Positions 19,036 to 27,093 of a DNA stretch of 64,000 bases are shown piece by piece. Within the stretch, counting starts at the first letter, position 1; each line of letters begins with the position of its first letter. The stretch lies in the NCBI RefSeq assembly GCF_900103665.1, contig NZ_FNGY01000001.1, forward strand, positions 868,001-932,000. The letters are read 5' to 3'. Under the pieces are notes generated by a model that saw nothing but the letters and a program-made list of their open reading frames with translations, ran no database searches and was not told where the DNA came from. This stretch comes from Pedobacter steynii (lineage in GTDB: Bacteria; Bacteroidota; Bacteroidia; Sphingobacteriales; Sphingobacteriaceae). A program made the position numbers and the translations under genes.

Positions 19036-19087
19036 TACGATAACAGAAATTATGAAGATAAATATTTACGATTACAGGTTCAGGGCA

Positions 19088-20254
19088 ATGAAAGTTTGTG
19101 GAAAAATATGGATACTGTTGCTACTTGCAGGCAGTACAAATTTAAAGGCGCAGGAAAGTCTTAAAATAGGTGATTTTTTTGAGATTTCTAAGGACGACAG
19201 TTTAAAGGTCTACTACAACGCTGTAGGCATCGTTGTAGGTAAAAAAGAGGCGAAATTTGTAAGGATTGGAAAAAGAGATCCGGTTTTTATGAACGTGATG
19301 AACGACTTCAGGGACTACGATCATAATGGAAATTTAGTCTTTAAAAGTACAATGCTAAATAACTACCTCAACGGCAGCGCTGCTTATTTTTATAGTAATG
19401 GCGTTCTTAAGGAAGAAGGGAGTTATAAGGATGACATAAGAACCGGAACATGGAAGTATTATTATCCTGATGGTAAACTCTCGGAGGTAATTGAATTTGA
19501 CAATGGCAATATGCTGATAAAGGAAGCTTATTCAAAAACTGGCGGTCCATTGGTTATCAATGGCAATGGCAAAGTTAAAATTCTTGTTTCCGGGTTTAAA
19601 CAACCGGATTCTTATGAGGCCAGGGGTACAGTCAAGGATGGTAAAATGAATGAAAAATGGAGTTTATTCAGTCCCATTTTTCAGAAAACCATGACCACCG
19701 AAACTTTTAAGGATGGCAATTTTATTAAGGGCTATGAGAACTCTTTAGTGATGGGAAGTCTGTTCTATTACGACTATCCGAGAATTGTACTCCGTAAATT
19801 TTACGCGAATGAAGCACTTGACTTTTCTAAGGGAGAAAGTGGCTATGGTACGGAACCGCATGAATTATGGGAATACAAAGAGGGAAGCCCTGCAAAAAAT
19901 ATCTATGAGCTGTTGTTGGACTCCATTAACGGTAAGTACAAATCTCCTCTTAAGGATCAATGGGTCATTATGGGTTTTAAAATTAACGAGAATGATAGTT
20001 TATCAAATATCAATATCTCCTCTTCGATACAGGATGAAACATTTAACAGATTTTTATACCAAATTTTCGCAGAAAGCAGCGGTTGGAAGTCGAGGAAGCT
20101 GAACCGCGTAAAAGTCAGTACAGATGTTTTCTTTAGCCTCATTGTGAAAGATAAAAAGATTATTCTTCCAGCGTTTTTTAGAACGCCAGGGATGCAGAAG
20201 CTCAGGAAAACATGGGATGATGTTCTGCCTGAACTCCCTGCTTATGATAACTAG
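19088..20254 (+). CDS. secreted MORN-like repeat protein with TonB C-terminal-like domain
   Basis: The start at 19088 is preferred over an in-frame ATG at 19052 because it opens directly with a signal peptide (MKVCGKIWILLLLAGSTNLKAQE). MORN/YwqK-like strands follow (NGVLKEEGSYKDDIRTGTWKYYYPDGKLSEVIEFDNGN). The last third reads WVIMGFKINENDSLSNINISSSIQDETFNRFLYQIFAESSGWKSRKLNRVKVSTDVFFSLIVK, the order of strands and helix expected for a TonB C-terminal domain, but no transmembrane anchor or proline-rich spacer is present. So it is not a working TonB; the domain is likely used for binding in the periplasm. The TonB-fold reading is from pattern only. Confidence 0.65.
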   Translation: MKVCGKIWILLLLAGSTNLKAQESLKIGDFFEISKDDSLKVYYNAVGIVVGKKEAKFVRIGKRDPVFMNVMNDFRDYDHNGNLVFKSTMLNNYLNGSAAYFYSNGVLKEEGSYKDDIRTGTWKYYYPDGKLSEVIEFDNGNMLIKEAYSKTGGPLVINGNGKVKILVSGFKQPDSYEARGTVKDGKMNEKWSLFSPIFQKTMTTETFKDGNFIKGYENSLVMGSLFYYDYPRIVLRKFYANEALDFSKGESGYGTEPHELWEYKEGSPAKNIYELLLDSINGKYKSPLKDQWVIMGFKINENDSLSNINISSSIQDETFNRFLYQIFAESSGWKSRKLNRVKVSTDVFFSLIVKDKKIILPAFFRTPGMQKLRKTWDDVLPELPAYDN

Positions 20255-20297
20255 CTGAAAAAAATATCATTTGATAAGGTCGGATGCTAACATAATT

Positions 20298-22529
20298 ATG
20301 GATATTTTTGTCAGGAAATACAATTCCATTTTGAAAACAGATCTTTTCCTTGTTACGCCTCCCTTTACCCAACTGAATACCCCGTATCCTGCAACTGCCT
20401 ATATCAAAGGTTTTTTGAACACCAAAGATATTTCTTCCACTCAGGCTGATTTAGGTATAGAGGTGATTTTGGCTTTGTTTTCAAGGAAAGGTTTGCAAGA
20501 TCTTTTCTCTTATGCGGAAAAAAGTCCGGGTCAGTCAAGAAGTGGGAACGCAAAACGGATTATTGCTTTAAAAGACGAATATATCAAGACCATTGATGCT
20601 GTTATTGCCTTTTTACAAGGCAAAAACCCAACCCTGGCTTTACAAATTTGTCAGGAAGACTTTTTACCCGAAGCATCCAGGTTTTCGGAATTAGAAGAAC
20701 TGGATTGGGCATTTGGTGCAATGGGAACTCAGGATAAAGCTAAACATTTGGCAACATTATACCTGGAGGATATTTCAGATTTTATCATTGAATGTATTGA
20801 CCCGAATTTTGGTTTTAGTCGTTATGCGGAAAGATTAGGTCGGAGTGCAAACTCATTTGATGAGCTTTATGAAGCTTTGAATAAAGAGTATACCTATATG
20901 GATCATATTCTGATAAAGATTTTAGAAGCAAAAATTGCTGTTATCCAGCCCAGGTTGTTGATCATTTCTGTTCCTTTTCCAGGAAATTTGTATGCTGCCT
21001 TCCGATGCGCACAATATGTGAAAAGAAAGTATCCTGAGATTAAAGTATCCATGGGAGGCGGTTTTCCAAATACAGAATTACGTTCTGTTTCTGATAAAAG
21101 GGTATTTGAATTTTTTGATTTTATCTCTCTCGATGATGGGGAATTACCTATTGAGCTGATCTATAATTCGATCACAAAAGGCGGGGACTTTCATCTGTAT
21201 AAAAGAACTTTTTTATTGGAGAATGGAGAAGTGACCTATAGAAATGATGCTTTAAGAAGTGATTATAAGCAGTTTGATGTAGGGACGCCAGACTATAGTG
21301 ATCTCCTGTTGGACCGGTATATCTCGGTGATAGAAATCGTAAACCCAATGCATCGGATGTGGAGCGACGGCCGTTGGAACAAATTGACGATGGCGCATGG
21401 TTGTTATTGGGGGAAATGTACATTTTGTGATATTTCTTTGGATTATATTAAAGTTTATGAACCTGTTGCAGCTAAACTGATTGTAGACCGTATTGAAGAG
21501 CTGAGCGAAAAAACGGGACAAAACGGATTTCATTTTGTAGACGAAGCAGCTCCACCCGCTCTGATGAGGGAAGTTGCACTGGAAATTTTAAGAAGAAAAA
21601 TATCGGTCACCTGGTGGACAAATATCCGGTTTGAGAAAAGCTTTACCAGAGATCTGTGTATTTTACTTAAAGCGTCAGGCTGTATCGCTGTTTCCGGCGG
21701 TTTAGAGGTTGCATCAGATCGGTTATTAAAACTAATTGATAAAGGAGTAACAGTGGAACAGGTAGCTCAGGTGACCCGGAATTTTACGGAAGCAGGGGTA
21801 TTGGTCCATGCTTATTTGATGTATGGATATCCAACGCAGACGATTCAGGAAACGGTAGACAGCCTGGAAATGGTGAGACAATTGTTTGAAGCAGGGGTTT
21901 TACAATCTGGTTTCTGGCATCAGTTTGCCATGACTGCACATAGTCCTGTAGGCATGCATCCGGAGCGATTTGGCGTAGTAAAAGAAACTGAGGTGATCGG
22001 AACCTTTGCCAATAATGACATCAACTATACCGATAAAACAGGGATAGATCATGATAAATTTAGTTTTGGCTTAAAGAAATCGCTTTTCAATTTTATGCAT
22101 GGCATTTGCTTCGATTATAAATTGCAGGATTGGTTTGATTTTAAGATACCAAAAACAACGGTTCCTCCTGATTTTATTGAAAAAGCGATAAGGGAAGAAA
22201 GTAAGTTCAATACCAAACCAACGGCTAAAGTGGTTTGGCTGGGAGGGAAGCCGGATGCGGAAGGCTTTACAAAATATAAAAAGAACAAGCCTTTGGAAAT
22301 GACCATCCTGACTTTTCATGACAAAAAGGAAAGCTTTGATGTCCAGACGAATAAAAATGAAGGAGAATGGTTGGTTTCCATCCTACAGAAAATAGCCGTT
22401 TCCAATACCCAGGTGTATACATTCCAGGAAATTAAAACAGATTTTGAATCCACCATGGAACATTTTGAATTGTTCTGGTATTCAGATCCAATTTATAATT
22501 TAAGAGATTTCGGCCTGTTGGTCTTATAA
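20298..22529 (+). CDS. B12-binding-domain radical SAM protein
   Basis: The start at 20298 (MDIFVRKYNSILKTDLFLVTPPF) is preferred to an upstream in-frame TTG. The product is about 743 residues. The N-terminal half has a cobalamin-binding-like Rossmann domain (IAVIQPRLLIISVPF...VSMGGGFPNTELR) without the DxHxxG base-off motif. The radical SAM domain has an unusual cluster motif C369-x4-C374-x2-C377 (HGCYWGKCTFCD) instead of CxxxCxxC, then VSGGLEVASDRLLKLIDKGVT and AYLMYGYPTQT. It should bind a 4Fe-4S cluster and cleave SAM; the substrate is unknown. It sits 43 bases after one secreted MORN-like gene and 11 bases before another, which suggests a shared job. Confidence 0.88.
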   Translation: MDIFVRKYNSILKTDLFLVTPPFTQLNTPYPATAYIKGFLNTKDISSTQADLGIEVILALFSRKGLQDLFSYAEKSPGQSRSGNAKRIIALKDEYIKTIDAVIAFLQGKNPTLALQICQEDFLPEASRFSELEELDWAFGAMGTQDKAKHLATLYLEDISDFIIECIDPNFGFSRYAERLGRSANSFDELYEALNKEYTYMDHILIKILEAKIAVIQPRLLIISVPFPGNLYAAFRCAQYVKRKYPEIKVSMGGGFPNTELRSVSDKRVFEFFDFISLDDGELPIELIYNSITKGGDFHLYKRTFLLENGEVTYRNDALRSDYKQFDVGTPDYSDLLLDRYISVIEIVNPMHRMWSDGRWNKLTMAHGCYWGKCTFCDISLDYIKVYEPVAAKLIVDRIEELSEKTGQNGFHFVDEAAPPALMREVALEILRRKISVTWWTNIRFEKSFTRDLCILLKASGCIAVSGGLEVASDRLLKLIDKGVTVEQVAQVTRNFTEAGVLVHAYLMYGYPTQTIQETVDSLEMVRQLFEAGVLQSGFWHQFAMTAHSPVGMHPERFGVVKETEVIGTFANNDINYTDKTGIDHDKFSFGLKKSLFNFMHGICFDYKLQDWFDFKIPKTTVPPDFIEKAIREESKFNTKPTAKVVWLGGKPDAEGFTKYKKNKPLEMTILTFHDKKESFDVQTNKNEGEWLVSILQKIAVSNTQVYTFQEIKTDFESTMEHFELFWYSDPIYNLRDFGLLVL

Positions 22530-22540
22530 CCTATAAAAAC

Positions 22541-23320
22541 ATGAAAATCCATCAAAAAATTGTTAAAACACTCAGTTGTACTTTTGTTTTTCTTGGTCTG
22601 ACTGCAAATGTTTTTGCGCAGTTGCCTGAAGAAATTAAATGGGAACACCTGCTGAAAACCTACAACAGGGATAGTACTGAAATGATCCTGTCTTTAAATG
22701 ATAAACCATTGCAGGGCCAGTATAAAATCCCTGCTGATGAAGGTGGTTTTGCTTTATATACCATTAACAAAGGATTCATTACGGGAGAGGCTTTCTGGTA
22801 CACCCAGGGAGGAAGAATGGAATGTAAACTCCACTATAAAAATGGGGTACGCAATGGCTTAAAGGAAAATTACGATAGTGATAACAACGTTTGGTTACGT
22901 CAGGAATATAAAGACGGTAAGCAAGATGGCACAAGCGAAATGTATAAGGGGAGCAAAATCATTAATAAATCAGGATATAAGGCTGGTAAAAAACATGGTT
23001 TGTCTTTAACCTATTCCGGAGATCAGCTGACTACAGAGGCTTATTATGAAAATGATTTGCGAAATGGTGCTCACCGTGTTTTTAATAATGGTAAAATCAT
23101 AACAGAAAACAATTATAAGGACGATTTGCAAAATGGTTTGTCAACTACTTATGCTCAGGGCAAAAAAAGTATGGATGCCACCTATGAAAAGGGTAAACGA
23201 CACGGTGTTTCGCACATGTACAAACCCGATGGAAGCATTCTTTTCGAAAGCTACTACCTCTTGGGAGAAAAAGTTACGAAGGCCGCTTTTGAGGAGTATC
23301 AGCAAAGCGATAAAAAATAG
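22541..23320 (+). CDS. secreted MORN/YwqK-like repeat protein
   Basis: This 259-residue protein has a signal peptide (cleavage near NVFAQ, residue 27) and about eight MORN-like beta-hairpin repeats of some 20-23 residues with G-x-x-H/N-G-x-x-x-x-Y cores (for example YKNGVRNGLKENYDSDN, YKAGKKHGLSLTYSGD, YEKGKRHGVSHMYKPDG). Such repeats form an open beta-meander used for protein or surface binding; the toxin-antitoxin label given to YwqK relatives is not supported here. It closes the five-gene cluster. The gene is convergent with the pentapeptide-repeat regulator. Confidence 0.75.
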   Translation: MKIHQKIVKTLSCTFVFLGLTANVFAQLPEEIKWEHLLKTYNRDSTEMILSLNDKPLQGQYKIPADEGGFALYTINKGFITGEAFWYTQGGRMECKLHYKNGVRNGLKENYDSDNNVWLRQEYKDGKQDGTSEMYKGSKIINKSGYKAGKKHGLSLTYSGDQLTTEAYYENDLRNGAHRVFNNGKIITENNYKDDLQNGLSTTYAQGKKSMDATYEKGKRHGVSHMYKPDGSILFESYYLLGEKVTKAAFEEYQQSDKK

Positions 23321-23331
23321 CAGCACCTCCA

Positions 23332-24354
23332 TTATGAGGTTAATAAGGTGATGCCGGTTAAATCTGCTTTTCCGCTCCTGAGGAATTCGTAGGTGATCCG
23401 ATCTGCCTGACAGTCTGTAAACTTCATGCGTTTAAACCTGTTGTTTTTAAAGAAGGTATTGGTGAGTGTTGCATTCTGGAACTTGACCCAGTTAAAAACG
23501 CAGTTTTCAAAATAACAGTCCTCCAGTATACCATCGAAAACGATGTCGTCAATCTGCGTATCGATAAAAGCGCTGCGGTTCCACACTGCGTTTGCCACTG
23601 TGTTTTGCTGAAAGGCGCTGGATTTAAAATTTACTCCGCTGAAATCGGCGCCGGAGAAATCGCAACTCTTGATATGGCTTTTTAAAAATTCAGCGGCTTT
23701 CAGGGAACTGCCTTTAAATAGGTTGTTGCCAAGATGGGAACTTTGAATATGACTGCCGCTGATATCGGAACCGGAGAAGTCACAGCTTCTGACATGGCTT
23801 CTTAAAAATTTAGCTTGTTTCAGGGAACTCTCCTTAAACAGATTATTGTCTAAACTGGAAGTCTGAATCTGACTGCTACTGATGTCAGAACCGGAGAAGT
23901 CACAGCCATCAAGGTTATTGCTTTTAAGAAGAAGCCCTGATAAATCTGACCCGATGAATTTGCAGCGTTGCATATTGGAAGAACTGAATTTTTCATTGAG
24001 ATTTTTCAACCCGGAAAAGTCAGCGTCTACCCAGTTTCCGTATGACATATCCCATGCAGGCTTTTTCTCCTGTTTGCCGGAAGATGGCAATTCATCGGAT
24101 GGTTTCGCCAGAGGTTCAGGAATGGTCTCCTCTGTGACCTCAGACCGGAAGCTGTCTGAAAAATGGTTAAGATCAACGTTCAAAATTTCTGCGAGACGGT
24201 TAAAAGTGGTAATGTCCGGCATGGATTCTCCGCGTTCCCACTTGCCGACTGCCTGTGGACTGATGAATAGGCGCTGAGCAAGCTGGGTCTGAGACATATT
24301 CATTTTCTTTCGTACGCCGGCAATTCTACTGCCAATCATTTTTGTATTTAACAT
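23332..24354 (-). CDS. XRE-family regulator fused to pentapeptide-repeat solenoid
   Basis: The 340-residue protein has an N-terminal lambda-repressor-type helix-turn-helix (about 6-62, MSQTQLAQRLFISPQAVGKWERGESMPDI), a low-complexity linker (about 70-105) and a pentapeptide-repeat beta-helix (about 108-320). The solenoid carries a 40-residue super-repeat starting DFSG at residues 112, 152, 192 and 232. Pentapeptide solenoids can mimic DNA or bind proteins, so this may be a repressor with a built-in effector-binding or DNA-mimic part. It is divergent from an AraC-family gene and shares its upstream region. The two domains are clear, the biological role is not. Confidence 0.85.
   Translation of the reverse strand: MLNTKMIGSRIAGVRKKMNMSQTQLAQRLFISPQAVGKWERGESMPDITTFNRLAEILNVDLNHFSDSFRSEVTEETIPEPLAKPSDELPSSGKQEKKPAWDMSYGNWVDADFSGLKNLNEKFSSSNMQRCKFIGSDLSGLLLKSNNLDGCDFSGSDISSSQIQTSSLDNNLFKESSLKQAKFLRSHVRSCDFSGSDISGSHIQSSHLGNNLFKGSSLKAAEFLKSHIKSCDFSGADFSGVNFKSSAFQQNTVANAVWNRSAFIDTQIDDIVFDGILEDCYFENCVFNWVKFQNATLTNTFFKNNRFKRMKFTDCQADRITYEFLRSGKADLTGITLLTS
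23641..24010. repeat. tandem 120-bp repeats coding the pentapeptide super-repeat
   Basis: The motif CCGGAGAA(A/G)T occurs at 23651, 23771 and 23891, and as CCGGAAAAGT at 24011, exactly 120 bases apart. The units at 23641-23760 and 23761-23880 are the most alike, for example the shared stretch around CATGGCT(T/C)(T/C)TTAAAAATT. The period equals 40 residues (eight pentapeptides), consistent with recent in-frame duplication. Confidence 0.85.
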
Positions 24355-24362
24355 CGTCCTTC

Positions 24363-24379
24363 TATTTATTTATTTATTT
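24363..24379. repeat. short ATTT microsatellite upstream of the XRE-pentapeptide gene
   Basis: TATTTATTTATTTATTT, four tandem four-base units, lies nine bases upstream of the ATG of the minus-strand regulator. It falls in the leader, so a length change could alter translation, but four units are few for phase variation. Confidence 0.4.
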
Positions 24380-24429
24380 GATACTGCAAAGGTATTCGGA
24401 TGGATTTTCAGAATCAAAAAAATACAGAA

Positions 24430-24479
24430 ACTTATGGTTGTATTTACGCTACTTATGGTTGTTATGAACAACTATAGGT
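24430..24479. promoter_or_regulatory. operator-like array between divergent regulators
   Basis: ACTTATGGTTGT occurs twice (24430-24441 and 24451-24462), 21 bases apart or two helical turns, and an inverted near-copy ACAACTATAGGT (10 of 12) follows at 24468-24479. The array lies between the XRE-pentapeptide gene and the AraC-family gene. It is likely bound by one of them. Confidence 0.5.
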
Positions 24480-24531
24480 AGCAATTCGTGTTATTCGGCG
24501 GTATAAAACACAAATATTCCTATCTTTCCAT

Positions 24532-25350
24532 ATGCAGCATCAAGAATTTGAACCTCCTGAAGCACTACGGGATACCATAAAGTGTTTTTGGCACAATAGA
24601 AGAGATTCGGAAGCATCAGCATCTGCTTTTGAGGTACAACCTGATGGCTATGCTGAAATTATCTTTCATTTTGGAGGTAATTGCAGCATTTCTAATAACG
24701 GAGTGTTGCAACCGTTGCCATCACCATTTATGATGGGCCTGCTCAATCAGCCTGCTATTTTTTACATGGAAAATCGCTTAGAAATCATTGGGATCAGGTG
24801 TTTTCCCTGGACGGTCTTTGACTTGCTCGGCTTGCCTTCCGATAAAGAGGGAGTACGCATATTTGAGCATCCTGTTACTCAGCTTCAACCTGGCTTAAGT
24901 AAGTTGATGCTTGCCGGCAGGATAGATGAAGCGCTGGCTCAGGTGAAAGCATATTTTCTGGATGCACGATCTCGGGTTGCTATTGACAGTATGCTCTTCA
25001 AAGCAGGAGTTGCGTTAAATGAAGCAAAGGGTAGGATGCCGGTAAGCCAGGTAGCGGAGGCGGCCCATACAACGGTTCGTACACTGGAAAGAAACTTCAA
25101 GCAATCTTCCGGTCATACGGTTAAAGATGTGTCTGGTCTGATGCGTTTCGAGCAGGTACGAAACCAATTGTGGCTTTATCCTGAATCAAACCTCGCAGGT
25201 TTAGCTCATGAGCTGGGTTATACGGATCAATCCCACCTCAGCAGGGAATTTAAGCGTTACAGCGGCAGCACACCTGCGGCATTTGCAAGAAAAGCAAAGA
25301 AAGGAAAACAGGTGCTGAACAGTAATTTTGTCGCATTTATACAAGCCTAG
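24532..25350 (+). CDS. AraC-family transcriptional regulator (DUF6597-type sensor)
   Basis: The 272-residue protein has an N-terminal DUF6597-like beta-barrel (EFEPPEALRDTIKCFWHNRR...FEVQPDGYAEIIFHFGG) and a C-terminal double helix-turn-helix of the AraC type (about 160-258, ending LAHELGYTDQSHLSREFKRYSGSTPAAFARK). It precedes a flavin monooxygenase and a tyrosinase in the same direction and is the likely regulator of both. The inducer is unknown. Confidence 0.88.
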   Translation: MQHQEFEPPEALRDTIKCFWHNRRDSEASASAFEVQPDGYAEIIFHFGGNCSISNNGVLQPLPSPFMMGLLNQPAIFYMENRLEIIGIRCFPWTVFDLLGLPSDKEGVRIFEHPVTQLQPGLSKLMLAGRIDEALAQVKAYFLDARSRVAIDSMLFKAGVALNEAKGRMPVSQVAEAAHTTVRTLERNFKQSSGHTVKDVSGLMRFEQVRNQLWLYPESNLAGLAHELGYTDQSHLSREFKRYSGSTPAAFARKAKKGKQVLNSNFVAFIQA

Positions 25351-25390
25351 TGCAGGCGTATTCCTGAGTTTTGTGTTTCAATTATTCAAT

Positions 25391-26962
25391 ATGAAAACAA
25401 CACTTAAGGAGAAGAAATCCATAGCAAATCATTTTATTTACGATGTCATCATTTCCGGCGCAGGACCAGTAGGTCTTTTCCTCGCCTGTGAGTTGGCCCT
25501 GGCCAAATGTTCAGTCCTGATACTGGAAAAGGAAGCGCATCCGAAATCGCCGTTAAAGCAGATTCCTTTCGGAATACGGGGGCTTTCGGCACCTACTATT
25601 GACGCACTTTACCGCCGCGGTTTGCTAAATGAACTACAACTGCACAAACGCATTAAAAGCCCTCATGTCAGCTCCGCTGCAGCGGGACAATTATCAGAGC
25701 CGCAACGTCTGGGAGGACATTTTGCAGGCATTCCATTTAGTTTTAACCATATTGATCTGTCACAGTGGAAATACCGCCTTCCAAGTGCGACAGATGTGAG
25801 TTTGATTTCTGAAATGGAGGAATTGGAAATCATACTGACCAGTCGGGCAGAAGCCCTGGGCGTAGTGATCAGGCGCGGCCTTGCCATTACTAACTTTCAT
25901 CAAAATGAGTTTGGGCTAACTGTTCAGTCGGATGGTCATTCTTTCCAAAGTAAATGGCTCGCAGGCTGTGATGGAAGCCGCAGTATTGTTCGCAAGACCG
26001 GCGGTTTTGAATTCGCTGGTACAGAACCGGAATTTACGGGTTACTCTACTCAGGTGACTATTGCCGACCCGGAGAAGCTCAGCCCTGGCAGAAACCTCAC
26101 ATCAGCAGGTATGTATATGCTATCGCAGCCGAATTACCTGATCATGCAGGATTTCGATGCCGGGGCATTTCATCAATCGGGGAAGCCTGTTACGCTTGAA
26201 CACGTTCAGAATTTGTTACGCCGCATCTCGAATACCGACGTTACGATTACTTCACTGCATCTCGCAACCAGCTGGACTGACCGTGCAAGGCAGGCCACAA
26301 CCTACCGCGACAAAAGGGTGCTTTTAGCTGGCGATGCCGCACATATTCACGCGCCACTGGGAGGTCAGGGGCTTAACCTTGGGCTGGGTGATGCAATGAA
26401 CCTTGGCTGGAAACTCGCAGCAGTCATCCAAAAGAAAGCACCGGAGGGCTTGCTGGATAGTTACGAAACTGAACGGTATCCGGTTGGCGCACAGGTGTTG
26501 GATTGGTCGCGTGCCCAGGTTGCCATCATGAAGCCGGATCCTGCTGCCTTTGCGCTAAATGCCATTGTCCGGGATCTTATAAATACGCGCGATGGTGCAA
26601 CCTATTTCGCAGGACGGGTTTGGGGTGTTTTTACACATTATCATCTCCCTGGCAATCATCCGCTGACAGGTCATAGCGTACCCAATTTTGAGTTGGAAGC
26701 GGGAACCATGCTTGGAGAGCTGATGCAGGATGGCCGGGGGATGCTGCTTGACTTTGATGGGAATGCATCACTAAAAGCTTTGGCGGATGAGTATGGTGAT
26801 CAAATGAAGTATGTTTCAGGCCGGGCAAAGGAGCAGTTAGGTCTGAGGGCGGTACTGATACGCCCTGACGGGATTGTCGCCTGGGCTTCTGGAAAAGATC
26901 CGGACCATAAGGAACTTCAAAAAGCTGTGGCCTGCTGGTTTGTGCCAATGGGTTCTTCCTGA
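25391..26962 (+). CDS. FAD-dependent aromatic monooxygenase (PheA/TfdB family)
   Basis: The start at 25391 (MKTTLKEKKSIANHFIYDVIISGAGPVG) is preferred to one overlapping the AraC gene. The 523-residue enzyme has the FAD-binding GxGxxG motif (ISGAGPVGLFLACELA), the ribose-binding GDAAHIHAPLGGQGLNLGLGDAMNLGWKL motif and a C-terminal thioredoxin-like domain, as in the group A hydroxylases that act on phenols, polyketides or aromatic antibiotics. It lies 40 bases after the AraC gene. Together with the following tyrosinase it suggests phenol hydroxylation and oxidation; the substrate is not fixed by the sequence. Confidence 0.9.
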   Translation: MKTTLKEKKSIANHFIYDVIISGAGPVGLFLACELALAKCSVLILEKEAHPKSPLKQIPFGIRGLSAPTIDALYRRGLLNELQLHKRIKSPHVSSAAAGQLSEPQRLGGHFAGIPFSFNHIDLSQWKYRLPSATDVSLISEMEELEIILTSRAEALGVVIRRGLAITNFHQNEFGLTVQSDGHSFQSKWLAGCDGSRSIVRKTGGFEFAGTEPEFTGYSTQVTIADPEKLSPGRNLTSAGMYMLSQPNYLIMQDFDAGAFHQSGKPVTLEHVQNLLRRISNTDVTITSLHLATSWTDRARQATTYRDKRVLLAGDAAHIHAPLGGQGLNLGLGDAMNLGWKLAAVIQKKAPEGLLDSYETERYPVGAQVLDWSRAQVAIMKPDPAAFALNAIVRDLINTRDGATYFAGRVWGVFTHYHLPGNHPLTGHSVPNFELEAGTMLGELMQDGRGMLLDFDGNASLKALADEYGDQMKYVSGRAKEQLGLRAVLIRPDGIVAWASGKDPDHKELQKAVACWFVPMGSS

Positions 26963-27093
26963 TTTCTTCGGCATTATTATTCGCAATCAATAGAAGGAAA
27001 TAATATTTGGTAAATAAAAAATATGGTTTTTACATTGTAATTAATAAATTTAAACCAACAAAAGAGTTATACGCTTTCAAAACACCTTTTATC

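Noticed and set aside
19052..19087. Upstream in-frame ATG giving a longer MORN/TonB-C-like protein
   Set aside because: The extra residues come before a complete signal peptide, so the later ATG at 19088 was chosen.
22541..23320. Toxin-antitoxin pair based on the YwqK-like antitoxin label
   Set aside because: No toxin gene is adjacent and the product is secreted; MORN-like repeats alone do not support it.
24363..24379. ATTT microsatellite as a phase-variable switch
   Set aside because: Four units are too few to claim slippage and it lies in a leader, not in a coding frame.
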